Positions 43,201 to 52,753 of a stretch of 64,000 nucleotides of DNA are shown in pieces. This DNA is from Pseudomonas viridiflava (GTDB lineage Bacteria > Pseudomonadota > Gammaproteobacteria > Pseudomonadales > Pseudomonadaceae): positions 1 through 64,000 of the forward strand of contig NZ_UTBZ01000136.1 in assembly GCF_900580865.1 (NCBI RefSeq), written 5' to 3'. A model generated the notes under the pieces. That model saw only the letters and a program-made list of their open reading frames with translations, had not been told where the DNA came from and ran no database searches. Made by a program: the position numbers and the translations under genes. The number at the start of each line of letters is the position of its first letter. Positions within the stretch are counted from its first letter, which is position 1.

Positions 43201-45123
43201 ATGAGTATCTTTAGCCACTTCCAACAACGCTTCGAGTCCACACGCCAGGAAGAACTCTCGCTGCAAGAGTATCTGGAGCTGTGCAAGAAAGACCGTAGCG
43301 CCTACGTTTCCGCCGCCGAGCGTCTGTTACTGGCCATCGGCGAACCGGAACTGCTCGACACCTCGACCAACTCGAGGCTGTCACGCATCTTCTCCAACAA
43401 GGTAATCCGGCGCTATCCGGCCTTTGAAGACTTCCACGGGATGGAAGAATGCATCGACCAGATCGTCTCGTATTTCCGCCATGCCGCCCAAGGCCTGGAA
43501 GAGAAGAAACAGATCCTTTATCTGCTCGGCCCTGTCGGCGGTGGTAAATCGTCGCTGGCCGAGAAGCTGAAACAACTGATTGAAAAAGTGCCCTTCTATG
43601 CGATCAAGGGCTCGCCGGTATTCGAATCGCCGCTGGGTCTGTTCAACGCCACCGAAGATGGCGCGATCCTCGAAGAAGACTTCGGCATCCCGCGGCGCTA
43701 CCTGAATACGATCATGTCGCCTTGGGCGACGAAACGCCTGGCCGAATTCGGCGGTGACATCAGCCAGTTCCGCGTGGTCAAGCTGTACCCGTCGATCCTC
43801 AATCAGATCGCCGTGGCCAAAACCGAACCGGGTGACGAGAACAACCAGGACATCTCCGCACTGGTCGGTAAGGTCGACATCCGCAAACTCGAGGAATACC
43901 CACAGAACGACGCCGACGCCTACAGCTATTCCGGTGCGCTGTGCCGGGCCAACCAGGGCCTGATGGAATTCGTCGAAATGTTCAAGGCACCGATCAAGGT
44001 GCTGCACCCATTGCTGACCGCGACTCAGGAAGGCAACTACAACAGTACCGAAGGCCTCGGCGCGATTCCGTTCACCGGCATCCTGCTCGCCCACTCCAAC
44101 GAATCGGAGTGGCACACCTTCCGCAACAACAAGAACAACGAAGCGTTCATCGACCGGATCTACATCGTCAAAGTACCGTACTGCCTGCGCGTCAGCGACG
44201 AAGTGAAGATCTACGACAAACTGCTGTTCAACAGCTCTCTGGCCAAGGCACATTGCGCGCCCGACACCTTGAAGATGCTGGCCCAGTTCACTGTCCTGTC
44301 ACGCCTCAAGGAGCCGGAAAACTCCAACATCTACTCGAAGATGCGCGTCTACGACGGCGAAAACCTCAAGGACACCGATCCGAAGGCCAAGTCGATTCAG
44401 GAATACCGCGACTCGGCAGGTGTCGATGAAGGCATGAACGGTCTGTCGACCCGCTTCGCGTTCAAGATCCTCTCCAAGGTGTTCAACTTCGATCCGCATG
44501 AAATCGCCGCCAACCCGGTGCACTTGCTCTATGTGCTGGAACAGCAGATCGAACAGGAGCAATTCCAGGCAGAAACCCGCGAGCGTTATCTGCGCTACCT
44601 GAAGGAGTACCTGGCACCGCGTTATATCGAATTTATCGGCAAGGAGATTCAGACCGCGTACCTCGAGTCTTACAGCGAGTACGGCCAGAACATCTTCGAC
44701 CGCTACGTGCTGTACGCCGACTTCTGGATTCAGGATCAGGAATACCGCGACCCGGAAACCGGCGAGATCCTCAACCGTGTCGCTCTGAACGAAGAACTGG
44801 AGAAAATCGAGAAGCCGGCCGGCATCAGCAATCCGAAGGATTTCCGCAACGAGATCGTCAACTTCGTACTGCGCGCACGGGCCAACAACAACGGCAAGAA
44901 CCCGACCTGGCTCAGTTACGAAAAACTGCGGGTGGTCATCGAGAAGAAAATGTTCTCGAACACCGAGGACCTGCTGCCCGTCATCAGCTTCAACGCCAAG
45001 GCCAGCAAAGAGGATCAGCAAAAGCACAACGACTTCGTTACACGCATGGTCGAACGTGGCTATACCGACAAACAGGTACGACTGCTGTCCGAATGGTACC
45101 TACGGGTCCGGAAGTCGCAGTGA
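43201..45123 (+). CDS. yeaG: PrkA family serine protein kinase / AAA+ ATPase YeaG
   Basis: YeaG is a stress and stationary-phase protein, with an AAA-like ATPase domain and C-terminal kinase-like region. The 640-residue protein has Walker A LLGPVGGGKSSL (Walker lysine K116) and the PrkA landmarks RRYPAFEDFHGMEECI and HSNESEWHTFRNNKNNEAFIDRI. The start at 43201 (MSIFSHFQQRF) is the conserved one and the frame is open upstream to 43075. It heads yeaG-yeaH-ycgB. The 297 bp before it hold the long hairpin and presumably an RpoS-type promoter, not identified with certainty. Confidence 0.93.
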   Translation: MSIFSHFQQRFESTRQEELSLQEYLELCKKDRSAYVSAAERLLLAIGEPELLDTSTNSRLSRIFSNKVIRRYPAFEDFHGMEECIDQIVSYFRHAAQGLEEKKQILYLLGPVGGGKSSLAEKLKQLIEKVPFYAIKGSPVFESPLGLFNATEDGAILEEDFGIPRRYLNTIMSPWATKRLAEFGGDISQFRVVKLYPSILNQIAVAKTEPGDENNQDISALVGKVDIRKLEEYPQNDADAYSYSGALCRANQGLMEFVEMFKAPIKVLHPLLTATQEGNYNSTEGLGAIPFTGILLAHSNESEWHTFRNNKNNEAFIDRIYIVKVPYCLRVSDEVKIYDKLLFNSSLAKAHCAPDTLKMLAQFTVLSRLKEPENSNIYSKMRVYDGENLKDTDPKAKSIQEYRDSAGVDEGMNGLSTRFAFKILSKVFNFDPHEIAANPVHLLYVLEQQIEQEQFQAETRERYLRYLKEYLAPRYIEFIGKEIQTAYLESYSEYGQNIFDRYVLYADFWIQDQEYRDPETGEILNRVALNEELEKIEKPAGISNPKDFRNEIVNFVLRARANNNGKNPTWLSYEKLRVVIEKKMFSNTEDLLPVISFNAKASKEDQQKHNDFVTRMVERGYTDKQVRLLSEWYLRVRKSQ

Positions 45124-45129
45124 AGCAGC

Positions 45130-45233
45130 AGCAAGCTTCCAGCTACGAGCTGCAAGAACAAAGCGCGTAACCCACTGATGCCCGGGAACCTGCTTTTACT
45201 TGCAGCTTGAGGCTCACAACTTGAAGCTGCCCG
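45130..45233. repeat. Repeat element with inverted AGCTGCAAG arms between yeaG and yeaH
   Basis: AGCTGCAAG (45148-45156) and CTTGCAGCT (45199-45207) are exact inverted copies, and further partly matching AGCTTC/GAAGCT stretches extend the arms. A related sequence occurs near 28180-28205. The element separates two genes of one likely operon. Confidence 0.65.
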
Positions 45234-45244
45234 GAGGGCTTCCT

Positions 45245-46516
45245 ATGAGTTATGTGATCGACCGACGTCTCAATGGCAAGAACAAGAGCACGGTAAACCG
45301 CCAGCGTTTCCTGCGGCGCTATCGTGACCACATCAAGAAGGCTGTCGAAGAGGCGGTCAGCCGGCGTTCCATTACCGATATGGAACACGGCGAACAGATC
45401 AGCATTCCCGGTCGCGACATCGACGAACCGGTGCTTCACCATGGTCGCGGCGGCAAGCAGACCGTGGTTCACCCTGGCAACAAGGAATTCACCGCCGGCG
45501 AACACATCGCTCGCCCACCGGGAGGTGGTGGCGGACGCGGTCCGGGCAAGGCCGGTAATTCCGGCGAGGGCATGGACGAGTTCGTCTTCCAGATCACTCA
45601 GGAAGAATTCCTCGAATTCATGTTCGAAGACCTCGAACTGCCGAACCTGGTCAAACGCAACCTGAGCGGCACCGACACTTTCAAAACCGTACGTGCCGGG
45701 ATCAGCAACGAAGGCAACCCGTCGCGCATCAATATCATCCGCACCCTGCGTTCGGCTCATGCGCGACGCATTGCCCTGTCCGGCAGCAGTCGGGCAAAAC
45801 TGCGCGAAGTCAAAGAAGAACTTGAGCGCCTGAGACGCGAAGAGCCAGACAACTTCGGCGATATTCAGGAACTCGAGGCGGAAATCGAAAAACTCAGCGC
45901 GCGCATCCATCGCGTGCCGTTCCTCGATACGTTCGACTTGAAATACAACCTGCTGATCAAACAGCCGAACCCGAGTTCGAAAGCCGTCATGTTCTGCCTG
46001 ATGGACGTCTCCGGGTCCATGACCCAGGCGACCAAGGACATCGCCAAACGCTTTTTCATCCTGTTGTACCTGTTCCTGAAACGGAACTACGACAAGATCG
46101 ACGTGGTATTCATCCGCCATCACACCAGCGCTCGGGAAGTCGACGAAGAGGAGTTTTTCTATTCGCGGGAGACCGGCGGCACCATCGTTTCCAGTGCATT
46201 GAAACTGATGCAGGAGATCATGGCCGAACGTTACCCGAGCAACGAGTGGAACATCTACGCGGCGCAGGCTTCCGATGGTGATAACTGGAACGACGACTCG
46301 CCGATTTGCCGCGATATCCTGATCAACCAGATCATGCCGTTTGTGCAGTACTACACTTATGTGGAGATCACCCCGCGCGAACATCAGGCCTTGTGGTACG
46401 AGTACGAACGCATCGCCGAAGCCTTTTCTGACACTTTTGCCCAGCAGCAACTGGTCTCGGCCGGAGATATCTATCCGGTCTTCCGTGAACTCTTCCAGCG
46501 CAGGTTAGTGACATGA
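45245..46516 (+). CDS. yeaH: DUF444 (YeaH/YhbH) family protein
   Basis: YeaH is a von Willebrand A-like protein that works with the YeaG kinase in stress adaptation; the mechanism is not known. The 423-residue protein has the family N-terminus VIDRRLNGKNKSTVNRQRFLRR, a glycine-rich stretch (RPPGGGGGRGPG, about 94-105) and a MIDAS-like MDVSGSM. The start at 45245 fits the family. It overlaps ycgB by 4 bp. Confidence 0.92.
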   Translation: MSYVIDRRLNGKNKSTVNRQRFLRRYRDHIKKAVEEAVSRRSITDMEHGEQISIPGRDIDEPVLHHGRGGKQTVVHPGNKEFTAGEHIARPPGGGGGRGPGKAGNSGEGMDEFVFQITQEEFLEFMFEDLELPNLVKRNLSGTDTFKTVRAGISNEGNPSRINIIRTLRSAHARRIALSGSSRAKLREVKEELERLRREEPDNFGDIQELEAEIEKLSARIHRVPFLDTFDLKYNLLIKQPNPSSKAVMFCLMDVSGSMTQATKDIAKRFFILLYLFLKRNYDKIDVVFIRHHTSAREVDEEEFFYSRETGGTIVSSALKLMQEIMAERYPSNEWNIYAAQASDGDNWNDDSPICRDILINQIMPFVQYYTYVEITPREHQALWYEYERIAEAFSDTFAQQQLVSAGDIYPVFRELFQRRLVT

Positions 46517-48075
46517 CCGCCAAAGAGCAGAAGCGCCAACCCATTTCCACCGGCTCTGAATGGACATTCGAGCTGATTCAGACCTACGACCGCGAAATCG
46601 CCCGCATCGCGGCCCGCTATGCGCTGGATACCTACCCCAATCAGATCGAAGTGATCACCGCCGAGCAGATGATGGACGCCTATGCCTCGGTCGGCATGCC
46701 GCTGGGCTACCATCACTGGTCCTACGGTAAACACTTCCTCAGCACCGAAAAGTCCTACAGTCGCGGGCAGATGGGCCTTGCCTATGAAATCGTGATCAAC
46801 TCCGATCCGTGCATTGCCTATCTGATGGAAGAAAACACCATCTGCATGCAGGCGTTGGTGGTGGCGCATGCGTGCTATGGCCACAACAGTTTCTTCAAGG
46901 GCAACTACCTGTTCCGCACCTGGACCGATGCCAGTTCGATCATCGATTACCTGGTGTTTGCCAAGCAGTACATCATGCAATGCGAGGAGCGCCACGGCAT
47001 CGATGCCGTGGAAGACTTGCTCGACTCCTGCCATGCCCTGATGAACTACGGCGTCGACCGTTACAAACGGCCGTACCCGATTTCCGCCGAAGAGGAGCGG
47101 CGTCGGCAGAAAGATCGCGAAGAGCACCTGCAGAAGCAGATCAATGATCTGTGGCGCACCATTCCCAAAGGCGCGGACAAGTACAGCGACAGGGACAACG
47201 CGCGCTTCCCGGCCGAGCCGCAGGAAAACATCCTGTACTTCATCGAGAAACACGCGCCGTTGCTCGAACCGTGGCAGCGCGAGATCGTGCGGATCGTGCG
47301 CAAGATCGCCCAGTACTTTTATCCACAGCGCCAGACCCAAGTGATGAACGAAGGCTGGGCAACGTTCTGGCACTACACGCTGATGAACGACCTGTACGAC
47401 GAAGGGCTGGTCACCGACGGCTTCATGATGGAGTTCCTCACCTCGCACACCAGCGTGGTGTTTCAACCGGGTTTCGACAGTCCCTACTACAACGGCATCA
47501 ACCCCTACGCGCTGGGCTTCGCCATGTATCGGGACATCCGGCGCATGTGTGAAGAGCCTACCGAAGAAGATCGTCACTGGTTCCCGGAAATCGCCGGGAC
47601 CGACTGGCTGTCGACCATCAAGTTCGCCATGAGCAGCTTCAAGGATGAGAGTTTCATCCTGCAGTATCTGTCGCCGAAGGTGATCCGTGACCTGAAACTG
47701 TTCAGCATCATGGATGACGATCAGAAGGATGACTTGTTGGTGCCTGCGATTCATGACGAACCCGGCTACCGGATCATTCGCGAAACCCTGGCCGCGCAGT
47801 ACAACCTCGGCAATCGTGAGCCGAACGTGCAGATCTACAGCATCGATCGACGCGGTGATCGCTCACTGACCTTGCGTCACCAACAGCACGACCGCAAACC
47901 CTTGGGAGATTCCACCGAAGAGGTACTCAAACACCTGCATCGTCTGTGGGGCTTCGATATTCATCTGGAAACCCTGCAAGGTGACCAGATCATGAAAACC
48001 CATCACGTACCACCACGCAGTGAACACAGCGAAGGGGATTACGGTCGACTTGACCTTGCCGTGATTCATCTTTGA
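46513..48075 (+). CDS. ycgB: SpoVR family protein YcgB
   Basis: This is a protein of the SpoVR family, named for a Bacillus cortex-formation gene; its molecular function is unknown and it is expressed under stress in proteobacteria. The 520-residue protein has the family landmarks SVGMPLGYHHWSYGKHF, CYGHNSFFKGNYLFRTWTDA, NEGWATFWHYTLMN and NPYALGFAMYRDI. The yeaG-yeaH-ycgB order is common in gammaproteobacteria. The ATG overlaps the yeaH stop. Confidence 0.94.
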   Translation: MTAKEQKRQPISTGSEWTFELIQTYDREIARIAARYALDTYPNQIEVITAEQMMDAYASVGMPLGYHHWSYGKHFLSTEKSYSRGQMGLAYEIVINSDPCIAYLMEENTICMQALVVAHACYGHNSFFKGNYLFRTWTDASSIIDYLVFAKQYIMQCEERHGIDAVEDLLDSCHALMNYGVDRYKRPYPISAEEERRRQKDREEHLQKQINDLWRTIPKGADKYSDRDNARFPAEPQENILYFIEKHAPLLEPWQREIVRIVRKIAQYFYPQRQTQVMNEGWATFWHYTLMNDLYDEGLVTDGFMMEFLTSHTSVVFQPGFDSPYYNGINPYALGFAMYRDIRRMCEEPTEEDRHWFPEIAGTDWLSTIKFAMSSFKDESFILQYLSPKVIRDLKLFSIMDDDQKDDLLVPAIHDEPGYRIIRETLAAQYNLGNREPNVQIYSIDRRGDRSLTLRHQQHDRKPLGDSTEEVLKHLHRLWGFDIHLETLQGDQIMKTHHVPPRSEHSEGDYGRLDLAVIHL

Positions 48076-48138
48076 TCCGGTTGCGACCTCCGAAAGCCTG
48101 ACACAAGGGTTATCCTGTCGGGCTAACGGAGGTTTTTT

Positions 48139-49368
48139 ATGCAGATTTTCAAGGTTGGCGGTGCAGTTCGTGATCGCTTGCTGGGCAAACCGGTCACTGA
48201 CATCGATTGGGTGGTGGTCGGCACTACCACGGAAGAAATGCTCGCCAAGGGCTATCGCCCGGTGGGTGCGGATTTCCCGGTATTTCTTCACCCCAAAAGC
48301 GGCGAGGAATACGCCCTCGCCCGCACCGAGCGCAAAAGCGGCCGCGGTTACGGCGGATTCACCTTCCATGCCAGCCCGGAAGTGACGCTTGAAGAAGACC
48401 TGATCCGCCGCGATCTGACCATCAACGCCATGGCGGAAGACGATCAGCAGAATCTGACCGATCCGTACCATGGTCAGCGCGACCTGGAAGCTCGAATCCT
48501 GCGCCACGTTTCTCCGGCGTTCGCCGAAGATCCACTGCGAGTTTTGCGCGTTGCCCGCTTTGCAGCGCGTTATGCCGGATTGGGTTTTACCGTCGCGCCA
48601 GAGACTCTGGAATTGATGCAACAGCTCAGCGAATCCGGCGAACTGGAAGCGCTGACCGCCGAACGCAGCTGGAAAGAAATCTCCCGCGCATTGATGGAAG
48701 ACCAGCCGCAGGTATTCATCCAGGTGCTTCGCGACTGTGGCGCACTGAAAGTGTTGATGCCGGAAGTCGACGCGCTTTTTGGCGTGCCACAACCGGAAGC
48801 GCATCACCCGGAAATCGACACCGGCCTGCACACGCTCAGCGTTCTGGAGCAATCAGCGCTGCACAAACAACCGCTGACGGTACGCTGGGCCTGTCTGCTG
48901 CATGACCTCGGCAAAGGCCTGACCCCGGAAGAAGAGTGGCCACGGCATATTGCCCATGAACACACAGGTCTGAAGCTGATCAAAGCAGTCAATGAACGCT
49001 TCAAGGCGCCGAAGGATTGTCAGGAGTTGGCCTTGCTGGTCGGCAAGTACCACACCCACGGCCACCGGGCGCTGGAATTGAAGGCCTCGACACTGCTGGA
49101 GCTGTTGCAGAGCTTTGATGTGTATCGCCGGCCGCAGCGGTTTGAAGAGTTTATCGTTGCGTGCGAGATGGATGCGCGGGGCCGCAAGGGGCTCGAGCAG
49201 AGAAGTTATCCACAAGCGGATTATTTGCGTGGTGCGGCGAAGGCAGCGCGGGAAGTCGCGGTGCAGCCATTGCTAGAGAAGGGATTCAAAGGCCCAGAGC
49301 TGGGCGAAGCGCTGAAGCGTGAGCGACTGAAGGCGCTGAAAGCCTACAAAGACGCGGCGTCCGCTTGA
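48139..49368 (+). CDS. cca: CCA-adding tRNA nucleotidyltransferase with HD domain
   Basis: This adds or repairs the CCA end of tRNAs. The 409-residue protein has the class II nucleotidyltransferase motif KVGGAVRDRLLG with catalytic D21 and D23, RRDLTINAMA, FAEDPLRVLRVARFAARY, and an HD phosphohydrolase domain (CLLHDLGKG, about 252-260), as in E. coli Cca. Ends at a REP pair. Confidence 0.95.
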   Translation: MQIFKVGGAVRDRLLGKPVTDIDWVVVGTTTEEMLAKGYRPVGADFPVFLHPKSGEEYALARTERKSGRGYGGFTFHASPEVTLEEDLIRRDLTINAMAEDDQQNLTDPYHGQRDLEARILRHVSPAFAEDPLRVLRVARFAARYAGLGFTVAPETLELMQQLSESGELEALTAERSWKEISRALMEDQPQVFIQVLRDCGALKVLMPEVDALFGVPQPEAHHPEIDTGLHTLSVLEQSALHKQPLTVRWACLLHDLGKGLTPEEEWPRHIAHEHTGLKLIKAVNERFKAPKDCQELALLVGKYHTHGHRALELKASTLLELLQSFDVYRRPQRFEEFIVACEMDARGRKGLEQRSYPQADYLRGAAKAAREVAVQPLLEKGFKGPELGEALKRERLKALKAYKDAASA

Positions 49369-49373
49369 AAAGC

Positions 49374-49439
49374 TTCGCGAGCAGGCTCACTCCCACATTT
49401 TGGAATGCATTTCCCTGTGGGAGCGAGCCTGCTCGCGAA
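49374..49439. repeat. REP pair (REPIN)
   Basis: Inverted units at 49374-49396 (one base variant, CTCACTCCC) and 49417-49439 (main type) are separated by 20 bp. They sit between convergent cca and folK. Confidence 0.9.
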
Positions 49440-49452
49440 GACGTCAGTCGAT

Positions 49453-49971
49453 CTAAAGCAAATCTGAAGGCGTGAGCCGCTGCCCGCGCCACTCGAACGC
49501 AACCGGCGCCAACACCTGATCAATCTGCGCCTCTGCCCACAATGTCGCGAAGCTTTTTCCCACACCTGGATGCATGCGATCCGGCGCAATCAACGACAAC
49601 GGCCACAGCACAAAGGCATTTTTCAGAATTTCCGCCCGCGGCAAAACCAGACCGTCGAAATTCCCCACCTGATCGCCATACAACAGCACGTCGATATCCA
49701 GCGGCAGGCCCTTGCGATCCGGCGCGTAACGGCCGTTATCCGCTTCGATGAATTTCAAGCGTCGATCCAGCTCCATCAACGGCAGATCGGTAAACGCCGA
49801 CACCACAAAGTTGAAAAACGGCCCGCTCTTGATCCCCACAGGCGCGCTCTCGAACACCGCCGAACAGCGGATATCCACCAGAAACGTCGCCAAAGCGTCG
49901 AGTCCAGCGCGCAAATGGGTTTCGCGCTCGATATTGCTACCGAGCCCGAGGTAGACCTGAGTCAGCGACAT
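49453..49971 (-). CDS. folK: 6-hydroxymethyl-7,8-dihydropterin pyrophosphokinase
   Basis: FolK transfers pyrophosphate from ATP to the pterin alcohol in folate synthesis. The 172-residue protein has YLGLGSNIERETHL, the FFNFVVSAFTDL segment, and the metal motif DRKGLPLDIDVLLYG followed by LPRAEILKNAFVLWPL. The start at 49971 (MSLTQVYLGLG) lies 10 bp inside the end of folB, so the genes are coupled. The open frame continues upstream to 50049. Confidence 0.94.
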   Translation of the reverse strand: MSLTQVYLGLGSNIERETHLRAGLDALATFLVDIRCSAVFESAPVGIKSGPFFNFVVSAFTDLPLMELDRRLKFIEADNGRYAPDRKGLPLDIDVLLYGDQVGNFDGLVLPRAEILKNAFVLWPLSLIAPDRMHPGVGKSFATLWAEAQIDQVLAPVAFEWRGQRLTPSDLL

Positions 49972-50318
49972 CCGCGCTCGATCTCCACACCCACGCCGCC
50001 CTTGGCAGCCGGAACGGCGCCGGGCTTTGTCAGCTTCAGACGCACCCACGTGATGCTGAATTCGCTCATCAGTACTTCGACCAGACGCTCGGCAAAAGTC
50101 TCGACCAGCTGAAACTGCGCCTGCTCGGCAAAAGCCTGAATCCTCGCGGACACGCTGGCGTAGTCGAGCGCCAGGGTCAGGTCGTCACCGGCGGCGGCCG
50201 GGCGATTATCCCAAGCGAAGCTCAGATCAAGTCGCAAGCACTGTCGGATGCCGCGCTCCCAGTCGTAGGCACCGATCACGGTGTCGACTTCCAGGCCCTC
50301 GATAAACACTCTGTCCAA
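49962..50318 (-). CDS. folB: Dihydroneopterin aldolase
   Basis: FolB splits dihydroneopterin to the pterin alcohol used by FolK, and in some species also epimerises it. The 118-residue protein has the family pattern RVFIEGLEVDTVIGAYDWERGIRQ and the catalytic-lysine stretch VRLKLTKPGAV. A TTG at 50318, preceded by GGAGAG, gives the family start; ORF extension to 50342 is less likely. It is divergent from plsY. Confidence 0.92.
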   Translation of the reverse strand: MDRVFIEGLEVDTVIGAYDWERGIRQCLRLDLSFAWDNRPAAAGDDLTLALDYASVSARIQAFAEQAQFQLVETFAERLVEVLMSEFSITWVRLKLTKPGAVPAAKGGVGVEIERGCR

Positions 50319-50392
50319 GCACTTCTCTCCGCTGCACGACAAGGGCGCAATGCGCCGTTAGAATCAGGGCGTCCTCGCCCGGAATAGTTAGC

Positions 50393-50962
50393 ATGTTTTG
50401 GTTACTGGCGACTTTCGCCTACCTGCTCGGCTCGCTGTCCTTCGCCATTTTGCTCAGCCGCCTGACCGGAAATCCGGATCCGCGAATGAGTGGCTCGGGC
50501 AATGCCGGCGCCACCAACATGCTGCGCCTGGCCGGTCGCAAACTGGCGATCCTGACCCTGCTGGGTGATCTGTGCAAAGGCCTGGTGCCGGTGCTGATCG
50601 CCTCGGCTGTGGGCCTGTCGCTGCAGGATCAGGCATGGATCGGCGTGTGTGCCGTGATCGGTCACCTGTTCCCGCTGTACTTCCGTTTTCGCGGCGGCAA
50701 AGGTGTTGCCACCGCTGCCGGCACGCTGTTGGGCCTGTATCCACCCGCCGCGCTGCTGGCCGTGTGCGCCTGGCTACTGACGTTCTACCTGACCCGCACC
50801 AGCTCGCTGGCGGCACTGATCGCTACGCCCCTGACCTTGCCATTGCTGGCCTGGCAGGAACCGGAGGCGCTGCTGCCGATGAGCGCACTGACCCTGCTGA
50901 TCGTCTGGCGCCACCGCGGCAATCTACGCGACCTGTTTGCCGGGCGCGAACGGCATTTTTAA
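50393..50962 (+). CDS. plsY: Acyl-phosphate glycerol-3-phosphate acyltransferase
   Basis: PlsY is an inner-membrane enzyme that acylates glycerol-3-phosphate, starting phospholipid synthesis. The 189-residue protein has about five membrane segments and the motifs GSGNAGATNMLR, and HLFPLYFRFRGGKGVATAAG. It is divergent from folB and convergent with tsaD. Confidence 0.94.
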   Translation: MFWLLATFAYLLGSLSFAILLSRLTGNPDPRMSGSGNAGATNMLRLAGRKLAILTLLGDLCKGLVPVLIASAVGLSLQDQAWIGVCAVIGHLFPLYFRFRGGKGVATAAGTLLGLYPPAALLAVCAWLLTFYLTRTSSLAALIATPLTLPLLAWQEPEALLPMSALTLLIVWRHRGNLRDLFAGRERHF

Positions 50963-50985
50963 ATACCGGCCATGAACGCCACTCA

Positions 50986-52011
50986 TCACAACGGCGACAA
51001 TTGCTCCATTGGCCAGCGCGCCTGCACGCTGATCGCCAGACTTTCCTGCTGACCGGCCTGCAAGCGCTGGCAACCGGCAAACGCGATCATCGCGCCATTG
51101 TCGGTGCAGAACTCGGGACGGGCGTAGAAAACATCACCCTTCATGTCGCCGAGCATTTTCTCCAGCGACACGCGCAATGCCTTGTTGGCACTGACGCCAC
51201 CCGCGATCACCAGCCGCTTCATGCCGGCCTGCTTCAGGGCACGCTTGCACTTGATGGTCAAAGTCTCCACCACGGCCTGCTGGAACGCCAGCGCGATGTC
51301 GCAACGGGCTTGCTCGTTGTCGTCCCCGGCGCTGACACACTGCTGCCAAGCGTTGAGAGCAGAGGTTTTCAAACCACTGAAGCTGAATTGCAGACCCGGG
51401 CGATCACACATCGGACGCGGAAAAGTGAAACGTCCTGCGACGCCTTTCTCGGCCAGTTTGGCGATTTCCGGGCCACCCGGGTAATTGAGGCCCATCATTT
51501 TCGCGGTCTTGTCGAACGCTTCGCCGGCGGCATCGTCGAGCGTCTCGCCGAGCAGGCTGTATTGACCGATACCATCGACCTGAACCAGCTGCGTATGACC
51601 ACCGGAAACCAACAAAGCGACGAACGGGAATTCCGGTGGTTTCGGCTCCAGCATCGGTGCGAGCAAATGCCCTTCCATGTGGTGCACGCCGAGCGCCGGA
51701 ATGCCCCAGGCAAACGCCAGCGCCTGAGCGCAGGAAGCACCAACCAACAGCGCGCCAACCAGGCCAGGACCCGCGGTATAGGCGATCGCATCGATCTCGG
51801 TGGGCACACAGTCAGCCTCGACCAACACCTGACGAATCAAGGGCAGCATGCGTTTGACGTGGTCACGCGAGGCCAGCTCCGGCACCACACCGCCATAGGC
51901 GCGGTGCAGGTCGATCTGGCTGAACAGTGCGTCGGCCAGCAAGCCGCGCTCACTGTCATATAATGCGACGCCGGTTTCGTCGCAGGAGGTTTCTAATCCC
52001 AGTACTAGCAT
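50986..52011 (-). CDS. tsaD: tRNA N6-threonylcarbamoyladenosine synthase subunit TsaD
   Basis: TsaD transfers the threonylcarbamoyl group to A37 of tRNAs reading ANN codons. The 341-residue ASKHA-fold protein has the N-terminal GLETSCDETGVALYD, metal ligands H111 and H115 in HHMEGHLLAP, and VSGGHTQLV. It is divergent from rpsU with 199 bp between. Confidence 0.96.
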   Translation of the reverse strand: MLVLGLETSCDETGVALYDSERGLLADALFSQIDLHRAYGGVVPELASRDHVKRMLPLIRQVLVEADCVPTEIDAIAYTAGPGLVGALLVGASCAQALAFAWGIPALGVHHMEGHLLAPMLEPKPPEFPFVALLVSGGHTQLVQVDGIGQYSLLGETLDDAAGEAFDKTAKMMGLNYPGGPEIAKLAEKGVAGRFTFPRPMCDRPGLQFSFSGLKTSALNAWQQCVSAGDDNEQARCDIALAFQQAVVETLTIKCKRALKQAGMKRLVIAGGVSANKALRVSLEKMLGDMKGDVFYARPEFCTDNGAMIAFAGCQRLQAGQQESLAISVQARWPMEQLSPL

Positions 52012-52210
52012 GGGTTTGCGCCTTGTTTAGGCTGAATTCGAAGGCGCGCATAATAGTCGCCGCGTGATGCCCCGACCAGCGGTTTTCGATCAGAGGCTTT
52101 GCATTCCGAGCGATGAGGGGTTAACATCCGCAACCCTTAAAAACCGACGTCTTCAAGTGCTCTTTTGCCGCGAGGATGTTGACCCCGGTAATGAATGAAG
52201 GTAGCTCTGG

Positions 52211-52426
52211 ATGCCAGCCGTCAAAGTTAAAGAGAACGAACCCTTCGACGTAGCTCTGCGTCGTTTCAAGCGCTCCTGCGAAAAAGCCGGTGTACTGGCT
52301 GAAGTTCGTAGCCGCGAATTTTACGAGAAGCCAACTTCTGAGCGTAAGCGCAAAGCAGCAGCCGCTGTTAAGCGTCACGCCAAGAAAGTTCAGCGCGAAC
52401 AGCGCCGCGCCGTTCGTCTGTACTAA
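52211..52426 (+). CDS. rpsU: Small ribosomal subunit protein bS21
   Basis: This is the late-assembling small-subunit protein bS21. The 71-residue basic protein has the conserved [30 protein letters not shown] and the C-terminal Lys/Arg-rich stretch. A 9 bp stem-loop (52459-52479) follows. rpsU, dnaG and rpoD form the macromolecular-synthesis group. Confidence 0.97.
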
Positions 52427-52666
52427 TACACAGACGTTCGTAGCAAGCTTCTTGCCTAAGCCCGGCTCTCAGCCGGGCTAATGGCATTTGCGTAAAACGC
52501 TTGATGCTTCACCGTCGAAGCCGCACACGCGACCGAGACAAATCTGCTTCACGCGTCAGACCTGGCTCTTTTGCCAGCGGTGCACGTCTTTTCTGACGAG
52601 CCTTTCAAGGCTACTGACGAGCACACCCACTGATTCCTCTCACGACGATCAGCCCAAGGCACCTTC

Positions 52667-52753
52667 ATGCGTGCCCGCTTTATTGAGCTATCCGAGGCCC
52701 TCAACCGGCCGTCAGCGGATTCAGCGCAACACTTTCAAATAGTCGAAGACTGA
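52667..52753 (+). CDS. Candidate 28-residue mini-ORF
   Basis: ATG at 52667 follows AAGG at 52656-52659 with 7 bp spacing, a usable ribosome site. It encodes MRARFIELSEALNRPSADSA plus QHFQIVED. Its stop overlaps the start of the next mini-ORF (TGATG). No family is recognised. It may be chance; the ribosome site and the coupled second frame are the only support. Confidence 0.25.
   Translation: MRARFIELSEALNRPSADSAQHFQIVED

Noticed and set aside
9839..49439. Possible CRISPR array made of the repeated 23 bp units
   Set aside because: Copies are scattered over 40 kb, inverted in pairs, and without regular spacers or cas genes.
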